Below are positions 1-12,700 of a stretch of DNA of 64,000 nt, in pieces. This DNA comes from Amyloporia xantha. Taxonomy: Eukaryota > Basidiomycota > Agaricomycetes > Polyporales > Adustoporiaceae. Position 1 is the stretch's first letter, and every line of letters begins with the position of its first letter. The DNA lies in the NCBI GenBank assembly GCA_036971615.1, contig JAYKKR010000008.1, positions 744,001 through 808,000 on the forward strand, in the 5' to 3' direction. The notes below the pieces were generated by a model. It worked only from the letters and a program-made list of their open reading frames with translations, was not told where the DNA came from and did not search any database. The translations under genes were made by a program, and so were the position numbers.

Positions 1-1389
1 GGACATTCTTCATGGGGTCTTGAATATAATTCCAGTCCATTAGCGGGGGATCTTCTCCACCACTGAGCCCATGTGCAAAGCCTAATCGTCATCAGTCAGA
101 TTTGATAATGTAAGAATCACATCTATACGTACTCCAAACACCTTCCATATACGCCTGCAGCCTGCTTACGAGGATGCTTATGTCAATTTGATCTTGTAAA
201 GGCGGTAACAATGGCATCTTGTCTTCATTATAGCTAATGCCCACGTGGATACCAGGTAAAGGCCGTGCTGGTGGACATTGTTAGTTTTTATTCTAAGGAT
301 CCGAGTCATTGTTCAAACTTACGTAGGGCATCTACTATGTAACGAAGCCACTGTGCATCTTCAGCACTTGAGTACAGGCTGCCTTCATATGATGTGAAAG
401 GAACACCGTTTGCTTCGCGTCCTATCGAGAACCTTGCGAAGTCTTATTAGATTGATGCGCGAAGAAGTGTTAGACGGCGGCGGACTTACTTCCGGGTGAC
501 ACGTTCACCTTTAGGATTCATGTATGCAACTCTAAGCAAGAACGTCGCATCTCCGACCTGTCGCGGCCCAAAGCCCACTAGGTCATTCAGGTGCTGAGCA
601 AGGTATTGGAACAGGTTATCCTGATTCCTGAGCGGAAATTAGTATTAGTATGTGGACCACAAGGAATTCAAGACAATTCAACATACTGTGCCACTGTCGC
701 CAGTTTGGTTGTCTCGGTTGATGATTCAGCCGAAGGTACCCTCGCCTTCTGGTAATATTTCGCCTTAGTATCCGCGTCTTGCTGATTGAACAGGCCTGCT
801 CGAATCTTGGCAACTTGCCCACCGACGCACCGCACTCCCGTAGCGTCGATAGCTGTCTGCATCTCAGGTTGATGATCCATGGCCCATAGCTCAGATGCTC
901 CGTAGCTATGTGTTTGTTTGCCTAGAAATGCAGACGTCTTGCGCGATGTCGTGGCAGAACTCCCTGACGGCGCAGGTTGAACATCTTTGCCTTTACGGTT
1001 CTTGAAGAAATTAGCAAGGGCCTATCAACCAAAGCACTGAGTCTCTTTTCACAGTGTTGAGGAATTGAACATATACATACAGCTCTTATTGGCGTGTCTT
1101 GTGTCCATTCCCACTTGCCGAGAAAGGCAGACTCAATGCCATCCTGGATGGTTGCTTTCATGCCGTCGGAATCAGCTGCGTGCCAGTCGTTCATGTGCTG
1201 CATGAGCCAATCTTTTTGCTCCGGGGACCACACTGTCCTACGATTGCGTTGCTTGAGTGAACCTGGAGGCGGAGCACCCGGAGGTGCTGGAGCCACGCTT
1301 GAGGATGGCTCTTCTGGTGGCACCGTGAAGGGAGGGACTGCTGCCATTGGAGGTACTCGATATCTCTTTGCAAGTGCTGCGAAGGCCAT
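1..1389 (-). CDS. Unrecognised multi-exon protein, 3' end off the left edge
   Basis: No known domain recognised. The exons join cleanly. Exon 1 (1389-1081) encodes a Pro-rich N-terminus and then a basic/aromatic segment (RRTVWSPEQKDWLMQHM). A GT..AG intron spans 1080-1022. Exon 2 (1021-687) encodes a Lys/Ser-rich linker and a segment ending near KLATVAQ. A 58-bp intron follows and exon 3 starts at 627. Further in-frame pieces are readable near 480-360 (FSIGREANGVPFTSYEG) and 280-130, so the gene continues past position 1. The layout (a WSPEQK-type helix, a disordered linker, then a second globular part) resembles large families of unannotated agaricomycete proteins. That resemblance comes from memory of the families, not from a search. 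The start at 1389 is the first Met of the open frame. The gene heads a row of three minus-strand genes of similar character. Confidence 0.55.
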
Positions 1390-1788
1390 TAGGTTAGTAA
1401 GAAGTACACATTAAGAGGGGCGGACCATACCTCCGACCACAGAGACACTGTGCATACGTGGTGGTCGTCGTAGTCGCGGTCGCAGTGAGACTGTCAGGAC
1501 GCAAACACCTGACTAGTCAACGGTCTGGGTCTGAAATGTTTCGGCCAACATGGACTGTTTCTCCACCACCTATTTCACAATCTGGGCGGGGAATGTCGTC
1601 CGACACCTGCAAGCGCACTCGAGAGGCCCTGACACAGGAGAAATGAATTAGACCACGGCGGAAGCAGTCGGTTAAACGTTTACTGACATTGCACCATCAG
1701 CGCACAAGCGCAATCACGGATCTCGCCCTATTTAGCCTGTCGGGCACCGAACACATCTCCATTATTGTCGAGGTAATCTCGACTACCT

Positions 1789-3042
1789 CTAATCCGAGTC
1801 TATCTCGATGACTTCTACCACCTTGCGCGATCCGCGCCCTATGATCTCCACGTCACTGTCTCCGCTCTCCAACATCTCCCAGTCACTGTCATCTTTCGCC
1901 TTTCCTTTTCCTTTTCCTTTTCCTTTTCCGATACTCTTACGCCTCTTCACACTCCCCCTCGTTACAACGCCTTCATCTCGCTTGCGCTTAGATCCCGACG
2001 CGCAGCCACGTGCCTCGTCGAGGCCGACCTTCCGCGTAGTTTTGGTAACGGGAGGTATAGCCGGGAAGGGGTCAGCAACCCCTGCGTGAGGAGGGGAAGA
2101 GGGTGCCGAATGTTGCGCTGATGCACCAACAACACCGGCCGCATCCAACTGGGCCAGGAGCGAAGGAAGGCGCGGTAAGCCATCTCTGCCAGGCACAGGC
2201 GGCGGCAACACGTCGGCATAGGCAGTGACACCGGGACAGCACCGGACACCCTTCGCTCTGTACACTACACACTGACCTTCTAAGAGGTATTCCTTGTCAC
2301 TCGGTTTCGGATAGTCGACGAATTTCGCCAAACGTGGGTGGTAGTGTTCGTACTTGCTACTGTTGAGGTCCATGGCGTCAATGAGGGCATCCTGCCTGAG
2401 AGTGAATTCGACAAGCTCTCCACGGAGGATACCGCGACCCGTGAAGACAATAGGCGCATCGTTATTCTGGACGGCGGAGAGTCAGTGATATGCAGTGGTC
2501 ATAATGGCACGAGCGCACCTCGAGGTATACTACCACGCTCACATCACTGGACTCCAAGTACGGGCGTCCTTGTCTTCCTCTCAACGATCCCGACGGCGGA
2601 AGCCCCTGCGACTGTGAGCTGGCAGGCGTGCTGAATGGCGTGCTGAATGTAGTCGACGACCTTGACGACCATGCACGTCGGGGAGTACTGTTTCCAAGTA
2701 CAGCTGGCGGGTGGAGGGCATCAACGAGGTCACGGACTTGGCCACGGGCGTTATGGGACATCTGGGCTGCTGCTGGCATGAGAGCACCATGGCGCGCACA
2801 TTTCTTTCGCTGACAACACTGTAGGGGGTGAGTTATATAAGACAACACGTCACACAAATGGACGCGAGACTGACGATTTCATAAATGTATCCTAGTGCCG
2901 TCGCATTAGCTAGACCTAGGCTGGGAACTGGTTTATGAGGGACTGAGGGGTTGGAAGTACAAGTGATGAGGTAACTGTCAACAAGAGGGCGAGAGGGGAG
3001 GAACCAGTCGACAATGTCTCTGACACGAGAGTCTGAACGCAT
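1789..3042 (-). CDS. Unrecognised protein with Lys/Gly-rich basic stretch and acidic tail
   Basis: Read as a spliced gene starting at Met 3042 (MRSDSRVRDIVDWFLPSRP) and ending at the TAG at 1789. Exon 1 joins across a short intron near 2860-2825 to a Cys/Lys segment (CCQRKKCARHG). A further exon then leads to the last and longest one, which opens with NNDAPIVFTGRGILRGE upstream of position 2373. The C-terminal 100 residues are disordered: a nuclear-localisation-like KRKRDE stretch, a (GK)n run encoded by a TTTTCC microsatellite, and an acidic tail ending in EIDSD. This suggests a nuclear protein, but that is inference. No catalytic motif is visible. The middle exon boundaries (2640-2470) are the least certain part. 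Confidence 0.45.
1896..1930. repeat. TTTTCC hexanucleotide microsatellite inside a coding exon
   Basis: About five tandem copies of CTTTTC/TTTTCC on the plus strand. On the minus strand they encode the repeated Gly-Lys dipeptides of the 3042-1789 gene. The unit is six bases, so length changes would keep the reading frame. Confidence 0.8.
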
Positions 3043-3372
3043 GGTGGCAGCCAGCACGATATCGGGAGTTGAGCACTGGGCTTTATATCGGGTGACGAGC
3101 GGGGATGGAATATAACCAGATAACAATAATATTATTCCGCGAATCTGAAAATGCATGAAGTCAGTGCAACGCCGACATGACATAAGCAGGTAAAGGAGAA
3201 CTCAGCTGTGAGTTTGGGCGACGTGGGACATAAGCATCGGCCTGTCATAAGGTCAGCTAGCAGAGTCCGAGACTACCACTGTGTCGCAGACTACAAGTCA
3301 GAACAGCGAGAAAGCATATAATTGTACATGCAATGCATCAGTATGTACAAATAACGAGAACACGTCGAAACA

Positions 3373-5675
3373 CTACAGCGGCGCAGGAATGTACGTAGGC
3401 ACAATCGGAAGACGTCGGTACACTCTCACGAAAGACTGGACATAGAAATTCACGGCAGCATGGAGAGTGTCTACATACGCTCTTGCCGAACACGTACACA
3501 CCTCGCCAGGATCAATGCGCAACTGTTCTGGGAGGGCAGGCCAACGGGACATGAGTGTGATCAGCCTTTGTAAGTATACGCGCGTGTCCTCCCAACCAAC
3601 TTCAGGAGGAGACCGCCAACAGTACTTCGCAGTGACCTTGTCCATCTGAGGTACCGCACTGAGTGACGAAGCATCCACCCCCCATACTTCCGCAATTCTC
3701 CCATCTCGCTCCCAGCGTTTCAGAGCGTGCCAGTTACGGGATCCTGTCAGCTCTGTGTCCAACGCACGCAATTCACACCGCCAATTGACCTCATGCAGCT
3801 CCCACAGTACATGCTCCCTGACACTGGGACTCAAAGCTCGCCCAGAGGTGACCATCAACTTGCCAAACACCGGTGAGGCAGACGTCGAATATGACGACAT
3901 AGCGCCGGTTTTAGCAAAAAGGAGGCGGATGTTCTGTTGCCTGACGTGACGTTCACTTGGACGACCGACATGTTGTGAGGTCTCGGTGGGGTCTTGACTG
4001 TCGAACTGATAGTCACCCCACAATGCATCCCACCACTCCGCGATAGTGAGAGGCTTGCCATCAATCGTGGGGTCAAGCAGACGTTGTCGGCAGAATCCGC
4101 AAATTCGGATATAATTGTGTATGTACCGATGAGTTTTATCATGCGCGGAAGGCAGTCGGGCGAAGAGGAATGGAGGGGGGAAGAAGTACTTCGCAGTGAT
4201 GGGTGGTGCCGCCGCGCTGGACCATTGTATCAACGTTTTCTCCCAGAAACGTGCCATCTTCACGCCGACGATGCGTTCATAGAACACGGACGGATGTGCG
4301 GGCCCGACGGTGGATGCGTTCAGCGCTTGACCGTGTCGGGTGCCACGCGGTTTCCGAGCGCGTTTCTTTTTCCGCTTGCCGCTCGTCTTCTCGTTCGGTG
4401 TCGCATCCTGGGGCACAGGCTGCACCGTGCTACTGCTACCGGGAATAGGAGAGCCTGCGACCTTCACTTCTCCTTCCTCGAGGTCCTCTCTGTCAGAACC
4501 ATCCCCCACTTCAACCGACTCTCCTGCACATGCATCATCTTGCTGCTTGATGCGCTTCGCGGGCGGCAGCAACATGCCATCACTGTCAGCATCATCAACG
4601 CCGAAGCTGGCCTCTTGGTCCGGATCGGTGTCGAGGTCCACAAGGCGGCCATCAACAAGGGCGCGCATGATCTCCTCCTGAAGTTGTATTGCCCAGTCGC
4701 CGGGATGTTTGACGAGTCCAGCTAGATCACCCTTGCCAGCTGAAATCCTGGGGTACGCGTGTTGGGACTCAAGCATGGACGATATATGCACAGGTGGGTC
4801 ACATATTGAATGGACCTTAACCTTCCGTGTCAAGTGCTGAATGAACCAAACCGGTATTCCCAATCTAAACAAAGATTGCGCTGTGCTGGCATTTTCGGTA
4901 AATGCACCCCGCACAGGAAGAGTAGTGGAAGCGTGGAAAGTGGTATCCCCGAGTCTCTGAATGATGACATTAACATACGTGGTGAAGCCGGCGACTTCAA
5001 GAGTCAGGCGTTGAATGTGAGCGGTGAGCGCAACAGCGTGCATACGAAACGCAGGCAAGAGGCGAAGGCGCTCCATGGCATGACGAATGATAAGGCACAA
5101 GTTGTACCCAAATGTTTTTTTGTCTTCCAGCAAGCCGGAGCCTGCCTGCTTGAATGTACGAACAACACGCTTGGCTTCCTCCTCAAGCTCATCCATCAAC
5201 TCTTGCCTCAAATACCCCAGTTCCCGCACGCCACAGGTAAGATCCTCCTGCCATTCGTCTTCATAGAACCTGCGCCATAGAACCGTGCTTGAGCGACCGT
5301 CTTTGGGTTCAACGGGGATGCAAGAGTGGTGCGGGATGTTGGCATGATACAACTGCGGCCACCGACTGTACTCTTGGCCTCCCCAGCGACCATCAATGCA
5401 CGACGCGATTTCACCGCGTTTCGGATTGGGGAACTCCGGGATCCAATCGGCGTTCGGACTTGTGACAACGGCTCCAGGATGCAGCGGCCAGTAGCCTGCG
5501 ACTTTGCCGTCGTTGAACTTGATGGGGTCTCTAGGATCTGACATCGCGACGCATCAGGATCGCGATCATGAGGAGTTAAACGAAACTGCGTACCGATCAG
5601 TTCCGGCGTGGTCACAAGGTCGAGGGGCACGTCGGCGCGCGGCGCATCGGTCGGTGCTTGTATTGCCACTGACAT
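3373..5675 (-). CDS. Unrecognised 730-750-residue protein, two exons
   Basis: A long open frame of 723 codons begins at Met 5544, but a better model starts at Met 5675. Exon 1 (5675-5594) ends ...TTPELI plus one base. A 56-bp intron (5593-5538, GTACGC...TGTCAG) is removed, and exon 2 (5537-3373) continues in frame with DPRDPIKFNDGKVAGYWP. The protein has a Trp-rich N-terminus, a charged helical region (residues about 110-160) and an acidic disordered middle. A strongly basic nuclear-localisation-like cluster (GKRKKKRARKPRGTRHG) and a Trp/Arg-rich C-terminal half follow. No enzyme motif was recognised. It lies in tandem with two other unknown minus-strand genes. It may belong to an agaricomycete-specific expanded family, which is inference. 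Start choice is moderately confident; the long exon is secure. Confidence 0.6.
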
Positions 5676-7617
5676 GTCTGATTGAGGACGATGAGCAAAT
5701 GCCTCTTGGAAGTAATCATAAACTCACCAATTGAGGCCACCTGGTTGCTCCGCAGGAGAAGCACAGTGATTTTCGAGTTGCCCGGGCACCGGCTGCCGGC
5801 AAGGCAAGGGATGTAAAATGCTAGCAAAGTGTTAGCCTCGCGTAACAGCCCTGAGAAGGTCACACTGACCAAGCGGTGCAGCAAAGTAGGCGGCCCGGGC
5901 GCGTTCTAATATCGGCGGTGACTGGAAACAGTTCGCACTGTTAGTACCGTCTGCCAAGCGATTCGCAAAGGGGGAGACTTACCGGGCCGGGCTGGACGTG
6001 CGGAAGCGATCGAGTCGTTACGGACGCAGATAGTGTAAACTATTAGTCCCGGCAAGCAAGCCATATTTGACTGGAAGACATACCGTGTGGCAGGGAACGC
6101 GCGATCAAGCACAATGGCGGTGATAGGGCGGCAGTGCACCACGACACCCCTGAAGATGTCTTAAGACCAGGAGCACACAGAACTGGGTCCAGAACAAGAA
6201 AGCAAGAAAGCAGATGGGAAGCGCGAGCCGAGGGAGAGCAGGAAAGCCAAATCGGCTGAGATGAAGGGAAGGGGCCGAGATGAGACCACCCGGGCAACAA
6301 GAGACAGACGTCTCTGTGCATGCAGGTTAATCAGGGGCGTTCGAAAGGCTTATGCCTCCCGTTCGCGCGCCCGAGGATTGGATGGGTCTTGAAGGCTTGA
6401 AGGGAGACGGGGCGTACGTGAGAGGAGACCGACGAGGGGAGTGGGCGGGGAGTTGAAGATAATCCTGAGATGATCCTTGGGCTTACGTGTTCAAGGTTCA
6501 AGCAGAGCTTTGTACATCACCTGATCTTTGAGTGGCACATGATGTGGCTGCGCCCGTGCCACAGGCAAATATTTGGCTTCCACGAACACAAATATTTGGC
6601 CGGAGTGGCGTGCCCAAGATGATCGTTGGATTATCGACTTGACCTGCCCACCTTCTCAACTCCCTACCTCCTCTGTGCCGCCCTCCCCTCCATCTTCCCG
6701 ACCCATCTCGCCCACACTGAATGAAGACGCGGGGTTCCGGTAGCCATACGGCTACTGTTGAGCCCTGTGATACAGCGGGTTCCTGCTGGGTCTACAGCAG
6801 TTGAACCGCTGAGTCGCCCTGCCACGCAACACCTCGACAACTGCACGGCATATATCGCGTACCATCCCGTTCTCTCGTCGCGCCCCCTTAGCCTCTGGGC
6901 AGCTCGCACCCGGTGTTGTGCGCCGTGCTGCGCGCACTGTTCGTAAGTTCTCTCATTCTACATTCAGGGACCCGTTTTGATGATATGCATGCGGTTGTGT
7001 GTTAAACAAGGGTCAGTCATCGCATCAGCAGATGTCTCGCGATGTGCTCGCTTGGGGTAAGTCCCCTTCATATTGTTATCAAGGGTCTTTTTTGACGATG
7101 TTTATGTTGGGCCCGTTCTACCGCGTCACTCATTACACGACATTGCAACACTGTCCACCTTTTTCAGTACTTTGACTCACTCCCACTCGGCCGACACGCC
7201 AGGCGTCCATATCTCGTGCGTCCGTGTGCAGTCTCTTTCGCACTTATTGTTGCTGACCCCTGAATTCTCCTTCGTGTTCACCGGCGCTGTCGCTGCCGGG
7301 GGCCATTTAGCGCAAGAAGCGTGGCATCGCCTTGATGCGCTCTACAGCTCTCGGTGTCTCGTTCCTGCCGGCCCCCAGAGGCAATCGCCGATATCGAGCG
7401 CCTCGCTGGCGTGACTTGCAAACCGCGCAACTTTGATCCTTGGTCTTCACCTTAACTATCATGTACTGCGCTTGTTCATTCGAGGTCCAATTTTTGCCTA
7501 GTGTACTGGTTATGTGTCAATAATTTATTTGGAGGACCTTCCCCAAATCCATGCCAATATCCGATTATTTATGTGCTATATCTACCTGCGACAACCATTT
7601 TTGCGGTTGCCATCAAT
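5676..7617. other. Long stretch without a supportable gene
   Basis: GC-moderate sequence with only short, unsupported open frames on both strands. Around 6565-6600 two copies of the palindromic core CAAATATTTG occur 30 bp apart. The right part may include the 5' flank or left end of the KDZ element, but no terminal repeat was identified. Confidence 0.5.
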
Positions 7618-8135
7618 ATGCACTCGGGGGATGCATCGGCGGAGTTAGCACGGCTGCTGCAAGGGCACCATGATGGGGCACGTGCAGCCACCGAGACACC
7701 CCTCCTTCGTGATCCCTCAGTGCTCAATACTGCTGTCCTCCCCATCATTACACCGAATGCCCTCATGTCGCGCTCAAGGCGTAAAACTCGCGTCCGGTTT
7801 CATGATATCAAACATCAAGTCACAGCAGTTACCGATACCGTCGTCGTGGACAGCAGTGGTTGCCAGCACGTCACAGACCGCGATGTACACTTCAATGCAG
7901 GGTCTCCGAGGAAGAAAATGCGGACGGAAGAAATCCCCGACGCGGGTGATCAGAGTGCTGCGACGGGTTCAACAGCACCAGCACAGAGCTCGTCCACAGA
8001 TGCTCCCCCGGCTGACACAAATCGTCGCAAAATCAAGGTACGTGATGCTTGTCTTGTGCATCGCTCAACCTCGCTCATACTGCCAACGTAGCATGGAGTT
8101 TCCGCTGTCATGAACAAGTGGATTCCCCACTTTTC

Positions 8136-9786
8136 CATCAGGAAAAACACTTTTGCTCTAGGTTCACCTGGGTCACTCTGGCAGACCTGAGATTTCTCAG
8201 GTTGTCTCAGGTCATCTCAGGTTACCCCAGGTCAACTTGGGTGGCTTTGAGGTTTTTTGACATCTCTCTTACTCAATGATTTTGTGTAATTTTGCACTCT
8301 GAACCATGTCATAATATTTGCAGACAGTTTGGTATATATATGTATCCAACCATTTACACCAAATGTAGTGGTTTGTCAATTGAATGCTAAGCCATTCACT
8401 TTACCAGTAGTGAGAACTATTACTAACAAATATATCATAGAATATGAGCAGTATGAAGACAGAACAATTTTTCTCCACCAGCAATCTGTGCTTAAGCCGT
8501 CTGGGAGTAGAATTGTTCTCACAATAGAGAATACAAGTGGACAAATAGTTACTATGAAAAAGAGCAATGGTAAGGTGGTATTGACACAGTATAGCAATTA
8601 GAATATGTATTCTGTACATTCTAATTAATACAAAAGTCCAGAGCCAGGGATAGAATGAGCAATATTGAGGTAACAGAGGCTTTAAATGTAAGAAATGAGC
8701 GTGTTATGATGCACTGGTTAAAGGTCATGTGACCTTCCATATAAGGAAGCGTGCCCCGGCACGCTTCCTTATTGGGAAGGTCACATGACATTCACATGTT
8801 CACATGATCTGCCACATCTTCATTCCACAGCAGTCACTGCGCTCATTTCTCTTCTAACTCCTTCACTCTCGCCTTTGCTGTCCTGCTGTCACTTCTACTT
8901 TGGCTCCCTCTGGTCTATTTATCTCTTCTCTAATCTTCTGGGTGCTCATCTGGTCTGTTGCCTTACTTATACTATCTAAGCTATCTCTGGGCTGGCATGA
9001 GGAGTAACACTTCACAGGACTGGTTGGATGCTGTTGACCTGAAAGGCGATATGTGTGTGTCTTCTTTCTTTATCTCCAACTATAGTCTTACTTATCAGTA
9101 CTGACTATAGCCATACAGTGACAGCACAAAGTAAGTCTACTCATCTTTTCAATGCTGATGCTGATGTATCACAGTGCATGACAGATATTACTTGTACTCA
9201 GTGTGCACGCTCTCTCTCTGTGAGAAGTTGTAGCAATTGGTGAGTGGACATGTCTAAGCTTATATTGATCTTCCATTCATACTTCAATCTCTCAGCTGTT
9301 CTTAAACTTCACAATTCTTTTCACCATCTGCCTATGCTCCAATTCTGTCTGAGATTGTAATGTGAGTAACTCTGTTTCTTTGCTTTTGAAGCTCTCATTA
9401 CTGAAACTTATTATATCATATTGATAGTAATGAATGGTAAGTATCTTGCATATTTCTCCTTCTAGTATTTCACAAATATATGTTACATTTATTTGTGTCA
9501 CATCTGTATTGTATTATATCTGAATATATTTATATGCTGTCTTTCATAAGTGTGAAATGAAGTGATTCCAAGGATATTGAGACTGAAATATGGTATATCC
9601 TGAGTCAACCTAGGACTGACCTCAGGTCTGACTCAGGTCAACCTGGGTTCCAAAACCTAAATAACTTTTCTCTGAGAGCAACCTGGGTTGCTCTGAGTGC
9701 TCTGAGTACTCTGGGTGCTCTGAGTGCCCTAGGGCAGCCTAGGTCACTCCTAGGTCAACCTAGGGCCAAAGGGGTTTTTCCTGATG
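8136..9786. mobile_element. AT-rich TIR element inserted in the KDZ exon
   Basis: The left end reads catcaggaaaaac..., and the right end is its inverted complement (...gtttttcctgatg). Similarity continues inward for about 40 bp through the ctaggttcacctggg / ctaggttgacctagg blocks. Many short subterminal copies of (t)caggt, acctgag and acctaggt motifs lie just inside both ends. The interior is AT-rich, unlike the flanking KDZ exon. It holds only short open frames (longest about 90 codons at 8329-8601) with no recognisable transposase, so it appears non-autonomous. No convincing target-site duplication was found; AT on each side is possible. Boundaries are good to within a few bases. Confidence 0.75.
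8724..8789. repeat. 66-bp near-perfect hairpin
   Basis: Two 32-bp arms around a 2-bp centre (gtcatgtgacc...gcgtgcc / ggcacgc...ggtcacatgac), with about two mismatches. It is GC-richer than the surrounding AT-rich element and could extrude as a cruciform or fold as RNA. Confidence 0.9.
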
Positions 9787-12700
9787 ACTCCACCATCCTC
9801 GATGACCTTCTACATGCTGAAGCGGTTGATGGCCTACCGGGGAAGTGCGGCTGTGGATGTCCTGCTGTAGGCCGTTGTCGCGAGTGCTACCTTGGACAAC
9901 CCCTGTGCATGACATGTCTGATCAAGTCACATCAGCACATGCCCCTCCATTGGATCGATGTCTGGAATGGACAATTCCTGGAGAAGCGTTATTTGTCATC
10001 GCTTGGGTTGGTCATTTATCTAGGGCACGGAGGACACCCGTGTCGATATGTCTCTCAGTCCATGGTGCCGTCCAATTTTGTTATCACCCACTCGAACGGC
10101 ATACACCAGTCGCGTCTACATTGGTGTCATTGCCCTGGCCGGCTGAAGCCCTTGTCTCAGCTCCTCCGTGCCGGCCTGTTCCCAGCAACTCTTGAACATC
10201 CAGAGAGTGCATTCACAATATCTCTGTTGAAAGAGTGGGATCTCCATTACCTCACGTCGAAGAAAGGAGTGTATGACTACATGGAGGCGTTGCGCCACAT
10301 GACGGATAACTCCGCACCATACAAGGTTAAGGTGAGTTTCTGGTTTGCACCGAAGAGGATGTGTCCTCATTCAACAATTCACAGAACCGTTATCGTGAAT
10401 TCAACATCGTCACGCGGATCTGGCAGCACTTGACAGTGGTCAAGCGCAGTGGGAATCATCACGGCATGGTTCTGCCGAACCGTGCAGCCTCTTCGTTCAC
10501 GGTACCATGCTTCAGTTGCCCGTGGCCTGGCTTCAACCTGCCTGCAGACTGGAAGGACACGCCCGCACACTTAGCGTGAGTCATGCGTGATTGTCCATGA
10601 TTCACAGATAGTTATGTTTTCAATGTTTTCAATAGATACATACATTGTTGCAAGCTTGGAGGAGACGGGAATCACAGCTTGCAGAAAAAGCGCAAACATG
10701 ATGACCCCGATGACATCAGTTTAGGACGGGGGCGAGGGTACTTTGTCGATGGGGACAAGATGCGGGAGTACATGGAAGATATTGAAGCTGAGCCACCTGT
10801 GCGTATTGCGCAATGTCTTGCTGGCTACCTGCTGACATCACTACTAGCCGGAGACGTGTAGCGGTTTCAAAGTCGGGCGTGCACAACGGCCAGGCAAGTT
10901 TCGGAACCTGGAAGTCAGTGGTGTTGTCGCCGTCATATGTATTCGGCATGGATGTTTCCGTCCTGGCGCCATGGTTGACCTGCAGAAGGGTGAGCGGTAT
11001 GTGGTTTCGCAGCCGCACTTTATCTTTGGTGCTGATGCATTATAGATATGGTCATATGGACTTTGCGCTAGCTGGTGCTTTAGAAGGCCTGGAAGAATTA
11101 TTCCACTTTCTCTTCACGTACGATGTGGCATGCATCTATGAGGTCAATTTGGAGACTCGATTCGGCAAACGATTCCCCCATCTCGTACCGTTGCTCAAGC
11201 GTATGCAGGTCCTGCTTCCAAAGCTACATATGTTGGCCCACAAAGAGATCTGTCAAATCGTATATGCACTGTGCTATAGTTGGGGCACGGGTCTCACGCA
11301 TGGTGAGAGTGTTGAGCACCCATGGGCGGAACATAACCAAGCGGGTCTGAGCACTCGTGAAATGAGTGCTGGACATCGTCACGACGCATTGAATGCAATC
11401 CATAATTATTGGAACTGGCGCAAGGTGGAGAATCGAAGTAAGTCAGAGGATTCTTGATTGGGATGTGTGTGCTGACATTTTAATGTAGTTTCATTTCTCT
11501 CCCGCAAGCTGCGCGAAGCATTCCAACTACAGGATCAGAAGACATCGTTGTTTGCAGCCCTCACAGCTTTGGGCCGAGGTCATGTGGAGAAATGGGAGAA
11601 GATGCTGGAAGGCTCCCATGATCGATGTGGTGAGCGCGGCCCTCGCACCAATGTTAGAAGGATCAAGAAGATAGATAGTGTCTACATGTTGGATGAAACG
11701 AAAGGTACGTGTTGGTGGCGGCTATTTGTTTTTGTTTTATTCAAACATTGGTTTGCCAGTGCCTAGTGCTGGCAAGGTCTTCCAGGAGCTCACCAAGATG
11801 GAGGTTCGGGCGAAGGACAAGCTTACCAATCTTGCTGCTGGCGAGGCCCCGAACGGTGCTGCTCATTTTCTGAAGACGGCATTAGACATCGAGAAGCGAC
11901 AGTAAGTATCTTCCTAGTTCAAACGCGCACAAACTGACATCTCCCTCTTAGGTATGAGCTTCGTGCGCGCATTGTGAAACACGAGAAAGCGGCACGGGGT
12001 GAGGCTGATGCTGACGATGACGCGTCTGCAAGTATTGATGCTCAAAGACAGACACTGCGTGGAGACCTCGACAAACTGCGTGAGTTGCAGGTCACCTTCA
12101 TGTGTGAGGTCGACTTTCCCCTTGCGGATGAAGGCAATGCTGATGATGAGGGCGACAACAACTTTGGTAAACCCGAGGAAGAGCCTCTCGCACTTCCATG
12201 TGATTTCAATGAGCAAGAACGGCAGTCTCTGGGCCTCGAGACTCTTGCTCTCTTTGAACAAAAGATCCGGCTTGGTCGGGCATACGACCTCCTTAATGCA
12301 GTCAAGCAAGCGCTGAACCATCAAGGTGCATTCCTTGAAGACAAGCACAAGCATGCTCGAGGACAGAAGGACAATACCCGTGCCCAGACCATCATCCGCC
12401 GAGCTGCTGACAACACGAAGGCCATTGCGGCATTCTACAATTACAACCGAGAGCGGCTAGTAAGGTTGTCGCTCGGCGACGAGACTGGTCTGCCAGCTAT
12501 AGATCTCGCAAAGGATCTCGTCAGCAAGAATTTACGAACACCACGCTCGGAAGGCGACAGCAGGGATGCGCGCTCATGGATCTGGAGGGTGATACCGCCG
12601 GGTTCATCCGAGAGCAATGCGAACTCTTGGGATGTGGAAGGTTCGTTCTGCGGTTTGCCTGGCATGATTTGAGGCTCATTGATGATCAGTTGAGCGCGTG

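Noticed and set aside
3994..4725. 243-codon plus-strand open frame
   Set aside because: It lies antisense within the long exon of the 5675-3373 gene and is best explained as its shadow.
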